A stretch of 64,000 bases of DNA from Methylobacillus flagellatus (GCF_005502435.1 NZ_SCOU01000001.1:496001-560000), one strand, 5' to 3'; shown: positions 38,055-49,096, numbered from the stretch's first letter. The notes: generated by a model from the sequence alone, not told the origin. Numbers and translations are program-made.

Positions 38055-41000
38055 CTAATGCTTGATGATCAAGCGCATACAGCAGGCCATCGCCGCGGCG
38101 GCATCCTTATGATTCAGTGCGGCGCGAAGACGGTAGTAATCCACCGGCAGCTCCGCCCCGAAAGCATCGGCGACGGTCATCATCAGCTGGTTGCCACGCA
38201 GCATATCGGCGCGTTCGATCGCCTCTTGCAACTCTCTCAAGGCCGCTTGCAGGGCCGACGAGTTCAACGCCTTGGCCGTGCGCTGCTGGTTCTGCTGCGT
38301 CAACAGCTCCACCAGTTGCTGCAATGACGGCCTGAAGGCGGCCACCATCTGTACCAGTTCCGAGAACAGTGCCTTTAATACGGTCTCAGAACTGCGGCGA
38401 CTCTGATCTTCCACACTCGCTGCGCAGGCGGCCAGCCTGGTCAGCCCCAGGTTGGAGAAGCTGCCTTTCAGGCTGTGGCTCAAGAACTCCACCTGCTGCG
38501 GGGCATGCTGGGCCAATGCGGTCCTGATGCCCTCCATGCGTTCATCGATGCTCTCCGTCAGCAGCATGAGCGCATGCAGATAGAAGCCTGCATCGTCATT
38601 GAAACGTGGCAAGGTCGTGTCCATCTCGATGCCAAGTTCAGCAAACGCGACCAGGACCGCCACATCACTTGCAGACTTGGCGCCCTCCCCATCTTGCGTG
38701 ACTTCAAGTGGGCGCTTGCCAGGCGGAAGGTTACGCAAGATGGTGTTGACCAGCGTATCCAGATCGAAGGGTTTGGGCACATGGTCGTTCATGCCAGCCA
38801 GAGCACACGCCTGCTTGTCTGCGGGCAGCACATTGGCGGTCATGGCCAGGATAGGCAATTGCTGGCGCGAACGGTGCTCACGTATCAAACGCGTGGCGGT
38901 GATGCCATCCATGACCGGCATCTGCACATCCATCAACACCAGATCGAACGGCTGCTCATCGGCTTCTATCATGGTCAGCGCCTGCAGGCCGTTGCCTACG
39001 ATGGTGACGTGTGCACCGCGCCGCATCAGCAGCGCCTCCACCACCTCCTGACTACTCACGTTGTCCTCCACGACCAGTAGCCTGAGACCGAGCAGTGGCT
39101 TGGCTTGGGCGCTGCGCTTGGCAGGGCGGCTGAGATGCGCTGGCAATTCAGCCCCAGACGTCAGCAACTGATACAGCGCAACCACCGTCACCGGCTTGAT
39201 CAGAAAACCTGCGATCGGCCTGGACTGCTGCTGCATGCGTGCAGCCCACAGACTGCGATCATGCATGCTGCCAGTGACCATCAACAGCGTACCGTTACCA
39301 TTGATGGATTGCAGCCGCTGACATAGCTCCCAGCTATCCTGACCATCGAGACGCGCATCGACGATCAGTATCTGGTAAGGCTGTCCTTGCTGGTTCGCCT
39401 CGTGCATGTAGCGGAACGCCTGATCCGCATCGCCAGCCATTTGTGCCTGCATGCCCAGTGAACCAAGCTGGCGCAGCATGAGCTCGGCTGCACGTGGATG
39501 ATCCTCGATTAGCAGCAAGCGCTGGCCCTTGCGCTGGGCTATGGTCAGCGGCTCAGGCAGTTCCTGTCCGACCTGCAAGGTCAAGGTGAAATAGAAGCGG
39601 CTGCCCTTGCCGGGCTCGCTGTTGACATGCAGATCGGTGTGCATCAATTTCAGCAGGCGTTTACAGATCGCCAGGCCCAGGCCGGTGCCCCCGTAATTGC
39701 GGCTGGTCGAGGCTTCTGCCTGACGGAAGGCCTCGAAGATCTCTTCACGTTGCGCCTGGGTGATGCCGATACCGGTGTCCACCACTTCGATACGCAGCGT
39801 GACAAAACCCACCTCGCGTATGATCAGGCGGATACGCAGCAGTACCTCGCCCTGGGCAGTGAACTTGATGGCGTTACCCAGCAGGTTGATCAGCACCTGC
39901 CTCAGGCGCAGGTCATCGCCTAACAACTGGGCAGGGAGATGCTCATCGATATCGAACAGCAGCTCTAGTGGCTTGTCGCCCACACTGACCGCCACGATGG
40001 AACTGACCTCATGCAGCAGGCTCGCCATGCTGAAGGGGGCGATGTCCAGTTCAGCGCGGTCAGCCTCCAGTTTGGAGAAATCCAGGATATCGTTCACCAC
40101 AGACAACAAGGTACGGGTAGCCGCTTCGGCCTTGTTCACATGGTCCAGCTGCTCGGGACTCAGTTCGCCCAGACGCAGCAACTGCAACATGCCCAGGATA
40201 CCGTTCATGGGCGTGCGTATCTCGTGCGACATATTGGCCAGGAACTGGCTCTTGGCCAGCGTGGCCGCTTCGGCTTCTGCGCGCTTATGTTCCAGCGCCT
40301 GATTGAGCTGCTCCAGCTGCAATTGTGCCTGCTTCATCGGCGTGATATCGAAGATCAATACATAGAAGCCATGCACCTGACCGTCCCGCTCGTCGGGTAT
40401 GTAATTGACCTCGGCATGCGCCTGTGCACCGTCCGGTTTGCGGATATCCATCTCGAAGCGCTGTGGCTCGCCAGCGAGCGCCTTCTCGACATAAGGTTTC
40501 ACGCGGTTGTAGCGGTAAGTACCCAGGACACGGCTGACATGATGGCCTTGCACCTCGGCGACGCGTTTACCAAACCAGTATTCGTACTGTGAATTGGCAA
40601 AGCGGCTGATCAGATTGGCGTCCCAGTAACCGACCAGGCTGGGGATGTTATCCGTGACGGAGCGCAGAAAACGCTCGCGGTGCTCGATCTCGTGCTTGCT
40701 TTCCTGCAACACCTGCTGCATCAGCTGACGCTGCTGCAATTCACGGCGCGAAGAAAGATAAGCCACGATCAATGCCACAAAACTAAGCAAAAAGATCAGG
40801 CTGGACGTGATCAGTGCTGTGGTCTGGTGCTGGCGCTGTTCGTGGCGTCGCATCGAGAGCAGCCCGATCTCTTCGCTCTTGATCAAGTTCAAGCGCACTT
40901 CCATCTGGTCCGTATACTGGTCGGCCTGCATCGTGAATGCGTACAAACGACTGAGCAGCTCGCCACTATCATGCCTTAATTGCAATTGTGACTCTGCCAG

Positions 41001-41978
41001 TGCGGCACGCTGTGCGAACAAACGGCTCACCTGCGAGAAACGTGCCGACTGCTGGGGGTTGTATTCCAGCATAGGGGCGATATCCGCCATCATCGATAAG
41101 ATGCGGGACGGCACATCCCGGGCCACTTCGTAATAACGGACGTCGCCGGTCAACAGATACGAGCGCACGTCACCACGATAATGCTCCAGCTCGGAGACCA
41201 GCGTCTGCAATTTCAGGATCACCTCATAGGTGTTTGCCACGTCGTCACTGGAACGGTTGTTCTTGGCGATATTGGTCGCCACCGCAAGTACACTGACCGC
41301 AAACACCGCCACCGCGATCCAGACCAGATGACGGCGCAGATAATGAATGAACGCAGACATGCCCTTATCGCGCGTCAACAGCATCAATTGCGCGGTGATC
41401 AGCATCAGGAAGCACAAGCTGGTATGCAAGGCGATGGCCGAAGAATGGCCGAACACCATCAGATCGGCCCAGCCGAAGATGTAACCCAGCAAGGCCACAA
41501 CAGGCAGGCCGTAGGCAAGCAGCAATAAATATTCGGATAAATGACGTTGCGCAGCCTGCCGGATGTGACGCAGCTGGAACGCACTGGTCAGCAACAGGAA
41601 ATTGATGGCACTGTAGAACGACATGCGCCCAGGGAACGGGCTGTGCGTGTCCCCCACTGCCCCCGCTGGCTGCAGCCACTGATCGATACCGAAATCCACA
41701 TCGAACAGGAACTGCAGCAGTGTAGCGAAGGCGATCAACGCCGCCATCTGCGCAAACAAGGCTTGCAGGCGCGGGTAGCGTCTGTCATGTAGCAGCACGG
41801 TCGTCATGGCCAGCAGTGCAAAGCAGATCGCCGTATTGATCTTCATGCTGACCAGGCCCGGGATCACACTTTTCATGATCTCGATGTGTAGATACCAGCC
41901 CAGCAATACCGTCAACGCCACTAACAGCGTCAGTGCGGACAACCATTTCACCAACGGGTATGCGCTATCGTCTTGCAC
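38055..41978 (-). CDS. Hybrid sensor histidine kinase with two receiver domains and HPt (BarA-like layout)
   Basis: The 1307-residue protein has five to six N-terminal membrane segments (to about residue 235) and a CHASE3-like periplasmic sensor (about 240-395; note SYLLTGD). A further membrane segment, a PAS domain (about 440-560) and HisKA with [15 protein letters not shown] (His near 597) follow. Next come HATPase_c with [10 protein letters not shown] and GTGLGLAI, receiver 1 ([10 protein letters not shown]), receiver 2 ([13 protein letters not shown]) and an HPt domain ([11 protein letters not shown]). It starts with GTG after GGGGAG. No response regulator with an output domain is adjacent, so it is an orphan whose phosphate must pass to a distant partner. 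Confidence 0.92.
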   Translation of the reverse strand: MQDDSAYPLVKWLSALTLLVALTVLLGWYLHIEIMKSVIPGLVSMKINTAICFALLAMTTVLLHDRRYPRLQALFAQMAALIAFATLLQFLFDVDFGIDQWLQPAGAVGDTHSPFPGRMSFYSAINFLLLTSAFQLRHIRQAAQRHLSEYLLLLAYGLPVVALLGYIFGWADLMVFGHSSAIALHTSLCFLMLITAQLMLLTRDKGMSAFIHYLRRHLVWIAVAVFAVSVLAVATNIAKNNRSSDDVANTYEVILKLQTLVSELEHYRGDVRSYLLTGDVRYYEVARDVPSRILSMMADIAPMLEYNPQQSARFSQVSRLFAQRAALAESQLQLRHDSGELLSRLYAFTMQADQYTDQMEVRLNLIKSEEIGLLSMRRHEQRQHQTTALITSSLIFLLSFVALIVAYLSSRRELQQRQLMQQVLQESKHEIEHRERFLRSVTDNIPSLVGYWDANLISRFANSQYEYWFGKRVAEVQGHHVSRVLGTYRYNRVKPYVEKALAGEPQRFEMDIRKPDGAQAHAEVNYIPDERDGQVHGFYVLIFDITPMKQAQLQLEQLNQALEHKRAEAEAATLAKSQFLANMSHEIRTPMNGILGMLQLLRLGELSPEQLDHVNKAEAATRTLLSVVNDILDFSKLEADRAELDIAPFSMASLLHEVSSIVAVSVGDKPLELLFDIDEHLPAQLLGDDLRLRQVLINLLGNAIKFTAQGEVLLRIRLIIREVGFVTLRIEVVDTGIGITQAQREEIFEAFRQAEASTSRNYGGTGLGLAICKRLLKLMHTDLHVNSEPGKGSRFYFTLTLQVGQELPEPLTIAQRKGQRLLLIEDHPRAAELMLRQLGSLGMQAQMAGDADQAFRYMHEANQQGQPYQILIVDARLDGQDSWELCQRLQSINGNGTLLMVTGSMHDRSLWAARMQQQSRPIAGFLIKPVTVVALYQLLTSGAELPAHLSRPAKRSAQAKPLLGLRLLVVEDNVSSQEVVEALLMRRGAHVTIVGNGLQALTMIEADEQPFDLVLMDVQMPVMDGITATRLIREHRSRQQLPILAMTANVLPADKQACALAGMNDHVPKPFDLDTLVNTILRNLPPGKRPLEVTQDGEGAKSASDVAVLVAFAELGIEMDTTLPRFNDDAGFYLHALMLLTESIDERMEGIRTALAQHAPQQVEFLSHSLKGSFSNLGLTRLAACAASVEDQSRRSSETVLKALFSELVQMVAAFRPSLQQLVELLTQQNQQRTAKALNSSALQAALRELQEAIERADMLRGNQLMMTVADAFGAELPVDYYRLRAALNHKDAAAAMACCMRLIIKH

Positions 41979-42060
41979 CTACTACTCCCCTTTTAGTGAC
42001 GGACGACGATGGATTATATGCACAGCTTGCGCGGTCTTCATGCAGGTCTGCGCGCCATGC

Positions 42061-44118
42061 TTATGTCTTGTTTATGTCGGGCTGCGTGTGAACATCGCTG
42101 ACCTCAGCACCGTAGATCTGCGCCTTCAGCTTCTTTACCTGGTCGCGGTAATCCGCCGCCTTTTCAAATTCCAGATTACGCGCACTGTCGTGCATGGCTT
42201 TTTCCAGGCGTTTCAGTTCTTTCAACAGCTGCTTTTCACTCAGCGCTTCAAAACTGGCCTGGTCCTGTGCTGCCTTGAGTTCACGCTTGGCTTCGTCCTT
42301 GTCGTACACACCATCGATGATGTCCTTGATGCGCTTGCTGACGCCTCGGGGCGTGATGCCATGCGCTGCATTGAAGGCCATCTGCTTTTTGCGTCTGCGC
42401 TCGGTCTCGTCCATGGCCAGCTTCATCGAGCGTGTGATGCGGTTGGCATAGAAGATCACTTTGCCGTTCAAGTTACGTGCGGCACGCCCGGCGGTCTGGA
42501 TCAGCGAGCGTTCGGAACGCAGGAAACCTTCCTTGTCGGCATCCAGCACCGCCACCAGCGACACTTCGGGGATATCCAGCCCCTCGCGCAGCAGGTTGAT
42601 GCCCACCAGCACATCGAACTCCCCCAGACGCAGGTCACGGATGATCTCCACACGTTCTACTGTATCGATATCGGAATGCAGATAGCGCACCTTGACCCCG
42701 TGCTCGGATAAATAATCGGTCAGGTCTTCTGCCATGCGCTTGGTGAGCGTGGTGGCCAGCACGCGTTCGCCGATATCCACACGCAGCTTGATCTCGGACA
42801 GCAAGTCATCCACCTGGGTGTCGGCAGGCTTGACGATGATCTCCGGGTCGATCAGGCCGGTCGGGCGCGCCACCTGCTCCACCACCTGCTGCTGATGCGT
42901 GGCTTCGTATTCCGACGGTGTCGCCGACACGAACACGCATTGCCGCATGATGCGTTCGAACTCGTCGAACTTGAGTGGACGGTTATCCAGCGCTGAAGGC
43001 AGGCGGAAGCCGTAATCGACCAGGTTCTCCTTGCGCGCGCGGTCACCCTTGTACATGGCGCCCACCTGCGGCACGGTGACATGGCTCTCGTCCAGGATCA
43101 TCAAGGCATGCTGGGGCAGATAATCGATCAGTGTGGGTGGTGCTTCGCCAGGCTGGCGGCCGGTCAGATGACGGCTGTAGTTCTCGATGCCCTTGCAGAA
43201 GCCGATCTCGTTGAGCATCTCCAGGTCGAAGCGCGTACGCTGCTCGATACGCTGCGCTTCCACCAGCTTGTTGTTCTTGATGAAGAAATCCACCCGCTCG
43301 CGCAGTTCCTGCTTGATGGTCTCCATGGCGCGTATGGTCGCCTCGCGTGCCGTGACGTAATGGCTGGACGGGAAGATACGGAAATTGTGGATCTTGCTGA
43401 AGATCTGCCCGGTGAGCGGGTCAAACAAGGTGATGGCCTCGATCTCGTCATCGAACAGGCTGATGCGTACCGCCGTCTCACTGTTTTCCGACGGGAACAC
43501 ATCGACCACATCGCCACGCACGCGGAAGGCACCGCGCGAAAAATCGAAATCGTTGCGGTCATACTGCATGGCCACCAGTTTGTTGACGATGTCGCGCTGC
43601 GCTATCTTCATGCCCTGATGGATGTGCAGCACCATGCCGTGGTACTCGCCTGGGTCACCGATACCATAGATGGCAGATACGGTCGCCACGATGACCGTGT
43701 CCTCACGCTCCAGCAGCGCTTTGGTGGCCGACAAGCGCATCTGCTCGATATGCTCGTTGATGCTGGAATCCTTCTCGATGAACAGGTCACGCGAAGGCAC
43801 ATACGCCTCAGGCTGGTAGTAATCGTAATAAGAGACGAAATACTCCACGGCATTATTAGGGAAGAATTCGCGGAATTCCGAATACAGCTGCGCTGCCAGC
43901 GTCTTGTTCGGTGCCATGACGATGGCCGGACGCCCGATCTGCGCGATCACATTGGCCATGGTGAAGGTCTTGCCAGAGCCGGTCACGCCCAGTAGCGTCT
44001 GATATTGCATCCCCTGATTGATGCCGTGTACCAGCTTTTCGATGGCCTGAGGCTGGTCGCCCGCAGGCGGGAACGGCTGATGTAACTGATATTTGCTGCC
44101 GGGATAAGTGACGATCAC
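42061..44118 (-). CDS. uvrB: Excinuclease ABC subunit B
   Basis: UvrB is the helicase-like damage-verification subunit of nucleotide excision repair. The 685-residue protein has Walker A GVTGSGKT (about residues 39-46), the beta-hairpin segment [10 protein letters not shown] (near 93) and the DEAD-like MILDESH (near 337). Helicase motif [11 protein letters not shown] and a C-terminal UVR coiled coil that binds UvrC follow. It starts with GTG at 44118. It is transcribed divergently from the trypsin-TPR gene. Confidence 0.97.
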   Translation of the reverse strand: MIVTYPGSKYQLHQPFPPAGDQPQAIEKLVHGINQGMQYQTLLGVTGSGKTFTMANVIAQIGRPAIVMAPNKTLAAQLYSEFREFFPNNAVEYFVSYYDYYQPEAYVPSRDLFIEKDSSINEHIEQMRLSATKALLEREDTVIVATVSAIYGIGDPGEYHGMVLHIHQGMKIAQRDIVNKLVAMQYDRNDFDFSRGAFRVRGDVVDVFPSENSETAVRISLFDDEIEAITLFDPLTGQIFSKIHNFRIFPSSHYVTAREATIRAMETIKQELRERVDFFIKNNKLVEAQRIEQRTRFDLEMLNEIGFCKGIENYSRHLTGRQPGEAPPTLIDYLPQHALMILDESHVTVPQVGAMYKGDRARKENLVDYGFRLPSALDNRPLKFDEFERIMRQCVFVSATPSEYEATHQQQVVEQVARPTGLIDPEIIVKPADTQVDDLLSEIKLRVDIGERVLATTLTKRMAEDLTDYLSEHGVKVRYLHSDIDTVERVEIIRDLRLGEFDVLVGINLLREGLDIPEVSLVAVLDADKEGFLRSERSLIQTAGRAARNLNGKVIFYANRITRSMKLAMDETERRRKKQMAFNAAHGITPRGVSKRIKDIIDGVYDKDEAKRELKAAQDQASFEALSEKQLLKELKRLEKAMHDSARNLEFEKAADYRDQVKKLKAQIYGAEVSDVHTQPDINKT

Positions 44119-44247
44119 GATGCCATTGCCAAAAAAGGGTGTCTGTCATTCTATCAGTGCGGGCTAGAACTTATGTAAGCTGCATCGTGTCATTGGTAGA
44201 CAATAAGTTTGCTGATAAAACAAAATCGTATTCTTCTGGGGAAAACC

Positions 44248-45261
44248 ATGCGCCACCTGCTGATCCTGTTGCTGACCTTTAGTGCATTGCCCACCGCTCA
44301 CGCTTATGACAAGGTCAAGTTACTGCAGTCGTTCTTTGGCACCGTGATGATACGTGGCTATAAACCAGACGGCGGCATGGCCTATGGCTCCGGGGTGGTG
44401 GTGGCCGAGAACAAGGTACTGACCAATTGCCATATCTTCCGTCAGACCAAACAACCCTGGGTTTCGCAAGGCGAAGACTCCTACACGGTGAACTCGGTGC
44501 AGGCGGATCGTTGGCATGACCTGTGCCTGATGACCACCACCGGCCTGCCGGTAAAGCCGGTAGAGCTGGGTCGGTCAGCCGACATGAAGAAAGGCCAGCA
44601 AGTGGTGGCGATCGGTCATTCCAGTGGCGTGCCGAACGCACTCACCTCGCTGGGCAGCGTGAAATCCCTGTTCAAGCAACAAGAGGGCTTTATCGTCCGC
44701 AGCACAGCCCGCTTTGCACTTGGCGCGAGCGGCAGCGGCTTGTATGACGGGGACGGCAGACTGATCGGCATCAACACCTTCAAAACCACAGGTCGCGTCG
44801 CCTACTTCTATGCTGTGCCGGTGGAATGGCTGGATAGTCTGCAGAAACAACCGGTGGAAACCGTGTTCCCCATCGTCGGTCAGGCGTTCTGGGAAGACGA
44901 TGAAGCCAACAAACCGTTCTTCATGCAAGTGGCCGTGCCCGAGATCAATGGCGACTGGGCCAAGCTGGAGCAGGTGGCACGCGCCTGGATCAAGGCCGAG
45001 CCTGCCAACAGCGACGCCTGGTACGAGCTGGGTAATGCGCTGGAGAATATGAGCAAGCTGGACGAGGCGGAAACTGCCTACCGCAAATCCATCGCGCTGG
45101 AACCGCTCAATACGGATTCCCTGTTCCGCATCGGCGTGATCGCCTCGAATAAAGGCGACAAGAACGAAGTCAAGGCAGTCAATGTGGCCCTGCTCAAGAT
45201 CGATGAAGATCTGGCGGCCGAATTCAGCAAAACGGTAGGCTGCAAAGGCAGTTGCGAGTAA
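44248..45261 (+). CDS. Periplasmic trypsin-like serine protease with TPR tail
   Basis: ATG 44248 is chosen over TTG 44209 because GGGGA stands before it and a signal peptide follows at once (cut after AHA, about residue 19). The mature protein has a trypsin-like fold with a full catalytic triad: His in TNCHIF, Asp in WHDLCLM and Ser in GASGSGL (about residues 63, 90 and 169). After about residue 245 come tetratricopeptide repeats (WYELGNALENMSKLDEAETAY region). HtrA-type proteases carry PDZ domains; here TPRs take that place. Substrate unknown. A hairpin without T-run (45266-45296) follows. Confidence 0.85.
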   Translation: MRHLLILLLTFSALPTAHAYDKVKLLQSFFGTVMIRGYKPDGGMAYGSGVVVAENKVLTNCHIFRQTKQPWVSQGEDSYTVNSVQADRWHDLCLMTTTGLPVKPVELGRSADMKKGQQVVAIGHSSGVPNALTSLGSVKSLFKQQEGFIVRSTARFALGASGSGLYDGDGRLIGINTFKTTGRVAYFYAVPVEWLDSLQKQPVETVFPIVGQAFWEDDEANKPFFMQVAVPEINGDWAKLEQVARAWIKAEPANSDAWYELGNALENMSKLDEAETAYRKSIALEPLNTDSLFRIGVIASNKGDKNEVKAVNVALLKIDEDLAAEFSKTVGCKGSCE

Positions 45262-45265
45262 GCGC

Positions 45266-45296
45266 ATAGCGGCGGCACCTTCACCGCCGCCGCTAT
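45266..45296 (+). terminator. Stem-loop after the trypsin-TPR gene
   Basis: An 11-base stem (45266-45276 with 45286-45296) with a nine-base loop lies five bases past the stop codon. The stem is GC-rich but no T-run follows, so termination is only likely. Confidence 0.5.
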
Positions 45297-45372
45297 CGTA
45301 GTTGAGAGTTCCGCCGGATGGCTTTTATGCGTAAAATCACGCTTTTATCGCTATTCAGCAGGAAACGTCATT

Positions 45373-46581
45373 TTGGAATCGCCACAGTTCGGTCTCTCCG
45401 CCCTGGTACAGACCATCAAAGAATCACCCACACTGGCTGTATCTTCACGGGCCGCAAAACTCAAGTCTGAAGGCCGTGACATCATAGGCCTTGGTGTAGG
45501 CGAGCCTGATTTCGACACCCCGCAGCACATCAAGGATGCTGCCAAGCAGGCCATCGACAGCGGTTTCACCAAATACACACCGGTTTCCGGCATCCCCGGA
45601 CTCAAAAAAGCCATCGTCGCCAAGTTCAAGCGTGACAATGGCTTTGATTATGGCGTGAACGAAGTCATCGTCGGCGTAGGCGGCAAGCAGTGCATCTTCA
45701 ATCTGGCACTGGCGGTGCTGAACCCCGGTGATGAAGTCATCGTCCCCGCCCCCTACTGGGTATCGTATGCGGACATTGCCATGGTGGCAGGCGCCAAGCC
45801 AGTCATCATCAACTGCGGCATCGAGCAGGGTTTCAAACTGCTGCCTGCCCAGCTGGAAGCGGCGATCACGCCCAAGACCCGCATGTTCATGATCAACTCG
45901 CCTTCCAACCCGACGGGCTCGGTGTACAGCCTGACCGAGCTGCAGGCGCTGGGCGAAGTGCTGAAGCGCCATCCGCAGGTGCTGGTGGCCACCGATGACA
46001 TGTACGAACATGTGAACCTGAGCGGCGAAAAGTTTCACAACATCCTCAACGCTGCCCCTGAGCTGAAATCGCGCTGTGTGGTATTGAACGGCGTTTCCAA
46101 AGCCTACTCCATGACAGGTTGGCGTATCGGCTACGCCGCTGGGCCCGCGCATATCATCAAGGCCATGGAAGTGCTGCAATCGCAGTCCACCTCCAACCCG
46201 ACCTCCATCTCGCAGGTAGCGGCACAAGCCGCCCTGGACGGCCCACAAGAGTGCATAGAGCCCATGCTGGTGGCGTTCCGTGCGCGTCATGACTACGTAG
46301 TGGACCGCTTCAACGCCATGCCTGGCCTGAAGTGCATCCGAGCGGGTGGCGCGTTCTACGCGTTCCCGGATGCGCGTGATGCCATCGTGCGCTTGCATGA
46401 GGCTGGCAAGATCAGCGCGCCCAATGACCTGGCCTTGTCGGAGTATTTTCTGGAATCCGCGGGTGTTGCCGTGGTGCCTGGCTCCGCTTTTGGTGCGGAA
46501 GGGTATTTCCGCATCTCCTTCGCCACCTCCATGGACAACCTGCGCAACGCGCTGGACCGCATCCAGGCCGCTTTGTCCTGA
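45373..46581 (+). CDS. Aspartate-type aminotransferase (class I PLP)
   Basis: The 402-residue enzyme is a fold-type I aminotransferase of the aspartate aminotransferase Ib group. It has the substrate-domain motif GLGVGEPDFDTP (near residue 38), NSPSNPTG (near 177) and the PLP-lysine motif NGVSKAYSMTGWRIGY (Lys near 241). It probably converts oxaloacetate and glutamate to aspartate, though a prephenate aminotransferase role is also known in this group. The start is TTG at 45373 with AGGA about ten bases upstream. Confidence 0.92.
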   Translation: MESPQFGLSALVQTIKESPTLAVSSRAAKLKSEGRDIIGLGVGEPDFDTPQHIKDAAKQAIDSGFTKYTPVSGIPGLKKAIVAKFKRDNGFDYGVNEVIVGVGGKQCIFNLALAVLNPGDEVIVPAPYWVSYADIAMVAGAKPVIINCGIEQGFKLLPAQLEAAITPKTRMFMINSPSNPTGSVYSLTELQALGEVLKRHPQVLVATDDMYEHVNLSGEKFHNILNAAPELKSRCVVLNGVSKAYSMTGWRIGYAAGPAHIIKAMEVLQSQSTSNPTSISQVAAQAALDGPQECIEPMLVAFRARHDYVVDRFNAMPGLKCIRAGGAFYAFPDARDAIVRLHEAGKISAPNDLALSEYFLESAGVAVVPGSAFGAEGYFRISFATSMDNLRNALDRIQAALS

Positions 46582-46649
46582 CAGATCTGGCACGCCTGTT
46601 GCATCCACACGGATGACAGGCATGCCGATCCGGCTTGCCGCTGATAACT

Positions 46650-46717
46650 GAGCTGATGGCCAAGCTGCGGCCGAGGTGATGACCAAGCTCACCGCTGAGC
46701 TCATCTCTGAGCTGGCC
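46650..46717. repeat. Three imperfect tandem repeats of 21-24 bases
   Basis: Units at 46650-46672, 46673-46696 and 46697-46717 each begin GAG(C/G)T(G/C)AT and contain a second AGCT block. They lie between the aminotransferase and HAD genes. They are in no convincing reading frame. Confidence 0.5.
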
Positions 46718-46736
46718 GTTGATTTGGGAGCGCGCG

Positions 46737-47531
46737 ATGAACACGGAGCTGACTCACCTGCATGGCATGCTGTTCGACCTGGATGGTGTGCTGTATACCG
46801 GCAGCACCCCCATTCCGGGTGCCATCGAAGCGGTCGCCCGCCTGCGCAGTAGCGGGCTGCCCTGCCGCTTCGTCACCAACACCAGCACCCTGTCGCTGCA
46901 TTCCCTGCAACACAAGCTCAGCGCGCTCGGCTTTGACATCCCCGCCTGCGAGATCGTCAGTGCACCACAAGCGGCGCTACGCTATCTGCAGGGCTTGAGC
47001 AACCCGGTATGCCGCCTGCTGATGGCGGACGACGTGAAGCAGGATTTCGCCGGGCTGGCGCAATCGGACAGCGACCCTGACTACATCCTCATCGGCGACA
47101 TGGGCGAACGCTGGTCTTATCGCCTGCTCAACGAGGTGTTCAACAGCCTGATGCAGGGCGCCAAGCTGATCGCCATCCACAAGAACCGCTTCTGGCAGAC
47201 CGAACACGGCTTGCAGCTGGATATCGGCGCCTTCATCCACGGCCTGGAATATGCCAGCGGACGCGAAGCGATGATCATAGGCAAACCCTCTGCGGATTTC
47301 TTCCGGATCGCCCTGCAGGATATGCAACTGCAGGCAGCCGAGGTGGGGATGATAGGTGACGACATCGATTCCGATATCGGTGGTGCACAGCAAGCCGGCC
47401 TGGTCGGCATCCTGGTACGCACAGGCAAATACCGCGCGGCCTACGCCGCTGCATCCAGCATCACGCCTGATGCCATCATCGATTCGATCGCCGATCTGCC
47501 AGCACTGTTGAGGCGCCAAGCGCGGCTATAG
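46737..47531 (+). CDS. HAD-IIA family phosphatase (LHPP/NagD type)
   Basis: The 264-residue protein has HAD motif I LFDLDGVLYTG (about residues 11-21), VTNTST as motif II, a Lys in GKPSADFF (near 188) and motif IV GDDIDSDIGGAQ. The cap lies between motifs II and III, as in subclass IIA. Closest named relatives include LHPP-like and NagD-like phosphatases; the substrate is not clear. ATG 46737 is taken because GGGAG precedes it; TTG 46719 gives six more residues. It is convergent with the AsmA gene, with only five bases between stops. Confidence 0.87.
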   Translation: MNTELTHLHGMLFDLDGVLYTGSTPIPGAIEAVARLRSSGLPCRFVTNTSTLSLHSLQHKLSALGFDIPACEIVSAPQAALRYLQGLSNPVCRLLMADDVKQDFAGLAQSDSDPDYILIGDMGERWSYRLLNEVFNSLMQGAKLIAIHKNRFWQTEHGLQLDIGAFIHGLEYASGREAMIIGKPSADFFRIALQDMQLQAAEVGMIGDDIDSDIGGAQQAGLVGILVRTGKYRAAYAAASSITPDAIIDSIADLPALLRRQARL

Positions 47532-47536
47532 CAAGC

Positions 47537-48877
47537 TTAATCCTTGCTGCCGCCGAACAGACCTTTCAATTTGTCTACCGCACCAGCGGCTTTCACCCCC
47601 AGGCTGGTGCCCACCCCCGGCCCCATCAATGCAGTGCCAGCCGCTGCTCCCGCCAATGCAGCTTTGGTGGGAAACACAGTGGGCTGCGCCAGTGTGCCAG
47701 ACACCTGCAAGGGGATGGCCACGAGGCTCACACTGCGCTTCAGCGCCACCTGCATGACGCCATCCAGCGTTTTTTCCGGCATGATGGTGAGCTTGCCCTC
47801 CCCAGTCAACAAGCCAGAGGCGATCTTCAGCTGCCTGAACTGGTAGCGCGCGCCAACTGCATCAAGCTGCCCTGATAAACGGTCGAACTGTGTCTCGCCA
47901 CCCTGCGCGCCCTGTTTCAACAACAGGCTGGCAGCACGCGCCAGATCCAGCCCGTACAACACTCCATCCTCCACACGAAACTGAACATCTGCCTTCAGCG
48001 TCTGGGCCAGCGAACCGGGCTCGCTGGCACGCGCCGAGAGTTTTCCATCCGCGAACAGATGGCCACTCAACCGCCGCTTGCCGCTGAGCAAAGTCACCGG
48101 CTCTTGCAAAGCCAGCTTATCCAGCTTGAATACACCGTCCAGTTGCCAGGGCCCGAGCCAGCTTAGCTTACCCTCAGCGCTCAGCTGACCTTGATACATG
48201 GCTGCACGCATGGACTGGATATGCAATGCCTGACCTTGCAGACGCAAACGCATGTTGAGCTGGTCCATCAATAGCGGCGGTCCAAACGGCAAGACCCAAT
48301 CCTTGGCTGTTGCGCTTATAGCATAACCATCTGTATCCGGCTCCAGATCCATCTGTAGCTTGTTGTCCACGCTGCGCAACTGTGCCGAGCGCAAGGTATT
48401 CAGTGCCGTAAGCGCGATATCGATATCCATCGTGGGCAGCACCATCTCTGGCCAGTCCAGCTTGACGCGCCGCAAGGACAGGCGGCCCAACTGCACTGCG
48501 GGCGAGCTGGTGCTAGCGGACGAGGTCATCGAGGCCAGCATTTCGATAGCGCCCGATTTGAGGCGGACATCCTCCACCATCACTCTGGCGACCACAAAAC
48601 GGCCAGACAACAGGGGGAGCAAACTGGGCAACACCGCCACCTGCTCCGCAATCAATACATCGCCTGCCCCAACAGCCAGGCGGCTGATCGTCAAGTGCGG
48701 TGCGGGCAGCAAGCTCAGGCGCAAACTGCCTGCACGGACCGGCACTCCCAGACTTGCGGTCGCCTGCTGTTCCAGCCTGGGAATAAAACCGCCCAAGGGC
48801 ATCAGCCATGGCAAGATCAAAAGCATGCACAACAGCAGTGCCAACGCAAGCAGCGCGCGCATACATTTTTTCTTCAT
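47537..48877 (-). CDS. AsmA family inner-membrane protein
   Basis: The 446-residue protein has an N-terminal membrane anchor (about residues 7-27), an AsmA-like N-terminal region and the C-terminal AsmA-type repeat with LSGQLDAVGARY and FRQLKIASGLLTGEGKL-like strands. A Gly/Ala-rich segment (about 405-430) near the end may be a second membrane element. AsmA-like proteins are thought to form bridges for lipid transport between the membranes. GAGG lies five bases before the ATG. It is shorter than E. coli AsmA, which is about 617 residues. Confidence 0.82.
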   Translation of the reverse strand: MKKKCMRALLALALLLCMLLILPWLMPLGGFIPRLEQQATASLGVPVRAGSLRLSLLPAPHLTISRLAVGAGDVLIAEQVAVLPSLLPLLSGRFVVARVMVEDVRLKSGAIEMLASMTSSASTSSPAVQLGRLSLRRVKLDWPEMVLPTMDIDIALTALNTLRSAQLRSVDNKLQMDLEPDTDGYAISATAKDWVLPFGPPLLMDQLNMRLRLQGQALHIQSMRAAMYQGQLSAEGKLSWLGPWQLDGVFKLDKLALQEPVTLLSGKRRLSGHLFADGKLSARASEPGSLAQTLKADVQFRVEDGVLYGLDLARAASLLLKQGAQGGETQFDRLSGQLDAVGARYQFRQLKIASGLLTGEGKLTIMPEKTLDGVMQVALKRSVSLVAIPLQVSGTLAQPTVFPTKAALAGAAAGTALMGPGVGTSLGVKAAGAVDKLKGLFGGSKD

Positions 48878-48894
48878 AATCGCCTCAGAGATGA

Positions 48895-48923
48895 TTGACC
48901 AATCGGGCTTGAGTCATTATTAT
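48895..48923 (+). promoter_or_regulatory. sigma70 promoter of tRNA-Asn
   Basis: TTGACC (48895-48900) and TATTAT (48918-48923) are spaced by exactly 17 bases. The predicted transcription start at about 48930 lies some nine bases before the mature tRNA 5' end. It also lies close to the divergent AsmA start. Confidence 0.85.
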
Positions 48924-48938
48924 CACGCCTTCACCGAT

Positions 48939-49014
48939 TCCTCGATAGCTCAGTCGGTAGAGCAACGGACTGTTAATCCGTGTGTCCCTGGTTCGAGCCC
49001 AGGTCGAGGAGCCA
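48939..49014 (+). tRNA. tRNA-Asn (anticodon GTT), CCA encoded
   Basis: The acceptor stem pairs TCCTCGA (48939-48945) with TCGAGGA (49004-49010), then discriminator G and encoded CCA. The anticodon stem ACGGA/TCCGT closes the loop CTGTTAA with anticodon GTT at 48972-48974. The T-loop GTTCGAGCC (TTCGAGC form) is canonical. It has its own promoter and terminator. Confidence 0.98.
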
Positions 49015-49020
49015 AATTAT

Positions 49021-49053
49021 AAAAGCCCGCACATCACTGTGCGGGCTTTTTGT
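49021..49053 (+). terminator. Intrinsic terminator after tRNA-Asn
   Basis: A perfect 13-base stem (49021-49033 with 49038-49050) with a four-base loop is followed by T residues. It begins six bases after the tRNA CCA end. Confidence 0.92.
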
Positions 49054-49096
49054 TTGATGCTATGGAGGTAGAGCCCAACCGGTTCAGCGCCATTCC

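Noticed and set aside
45445-46704. 419-codon minus-strand open frame opposite the aminotransferase gene
   Set aside because: Antisense to all conserved PLP-enzyme motifs; no recognisable protein family.
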